Assembly: GCA_027364575.1 (NCBI GenBank)
Contig: DAHXPC010000006.1
Coordinates: forward strand, 58,611-122,610
Source of the DNA: a bacterium
GTDB lineage: Bacteria; Pseudomonadota; Gammaproteobacteria; UBA6186; Azoamicaceae
Length of the DNA: 64,000 nt
Reading direction: 5' to 3'
In this document: positions 63,943 to 64,000 of the stretch, piece by piece
Layout: each line of letters opens with the position of its first letter
Position numbering within the stretch: the first letter of the stretch is position 1
Notes under the pieces: generated by a model
What the model saw: the letters and a program-made list of their open reading frames with translations, nothing else
Databases searched by the model: none
Told to the model about the DNA's origin: nothing
Translations under genes and position numbers: made by a program

Positions 63943-64000
63943 CTGAAGCCATTCATAAAATTAAAGATCAAAACATTCAATATCAACTGACTTCATTTAA
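63924..64000 (+). repeat. 77-bp inverted repeat, right copy (continues past the window)
   Basis: Exact reverse complement of 59358-59434, i.e. codons 19-44 of the DUF2383-like gene on the opposite strand. It starts in the coiled-coil end of the MLKL-like gene and reaches the last base of the window, so its full length is unknown. Confidence 0.95.

Overview
The window looks like chromosome of an AT-rich gammaproteobacterium, most plausibly a Legionellales-type, amoeba- or host-associated bacterium. The housekeeping genes and their order are gammaproteobacterial: sohB, ccmABCDEFGH, smc-zipA, clpA-infA-trxB-ftsK-lolA-serS, gacA(letA)-uvrC-pgsA followed by Gly-Cys-Leu tRNAs, and nfuA. Scattered among them are eukaryotic-like pieces typical of intracellular bacteria: an RGS-like domain, an ankyrin-like protein, an RCC1-repeat relic, and a WD40-propeller protein kinase beside an MLKL-type four-helix protein. 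The genus cannot be fixed from the sequence alone.

Layout. 1-7.9 kb: sohB, then the System I cytochrome c maturation operon (ccmA-H), with a VOC-family gene on the other strand separating ccmH from a ccmI-like gene. 8-11 kb: RGS-like protein, stand-alone receiver protein, DASS anion transporter. 11-22 kb: smc, zipA, a DUF2130 protein, a small ankyrin-like protein and the large NAD-dependent glutamate dehydrogenase. 22-25.4 kb: a Pro/Ala-rich protein, a strongly structured non-coding element, an outer-membrane barrel-like protein and an RsbW-type ATPase. 25.4-30.5 kb: DEAD-box helicase, Slt lytic transglycosylase, isocitrate dehydrogenase, then a MITE-like inverted repeat. 31-41 kb: the conserved clpA...serS block, with an EamA transporter and a MepB-like gene inserted between ftsK and lolA. 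41-47 kb: hypothetical gene, RCC1 pseudogene, Bax inhibitor-1 protein, tRNA-Ser, gacA-uvrC-pgsA, three tRNAs.

46.8-55.4 kb is accessory DNA: a Coa1-like membrane protein, a decayed copy of a TrpX-type ABC transporter, a mutated second tRNA-Leu, a RES/Xre toxin-antitoxin pair, a basic histone-like protein, and an intact trpR-like/substrate-binding/permease/ATPase operon whose promoter is covered by a TrpR-type palindrome. 55.5-59 kb returns to Fe-S and redox genes (nfuA, a PAPS-reductase-like protein, ferredoxin-NADP reductase) with a GIY-YIG protein. 59-64 kb holds small stress-type proteins, a ParD-like/RelE-like pair, and the most unusual locus: a seven-bladed WD40 propeller fused to an active-looking TKL-type kinase, followed by a separate gene resembling the N-terminal killer domain of eukaryotic MLKL. 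The kinase has a C-terminal frameshift, and the MLKL-like gene is cut by a perfect 77-bp inverted copy of the DUF2383-like gene 4.5 kb upstream, which runs off the window edge.

Functions were assigned by reading motifs in the sequence; no database search was run.
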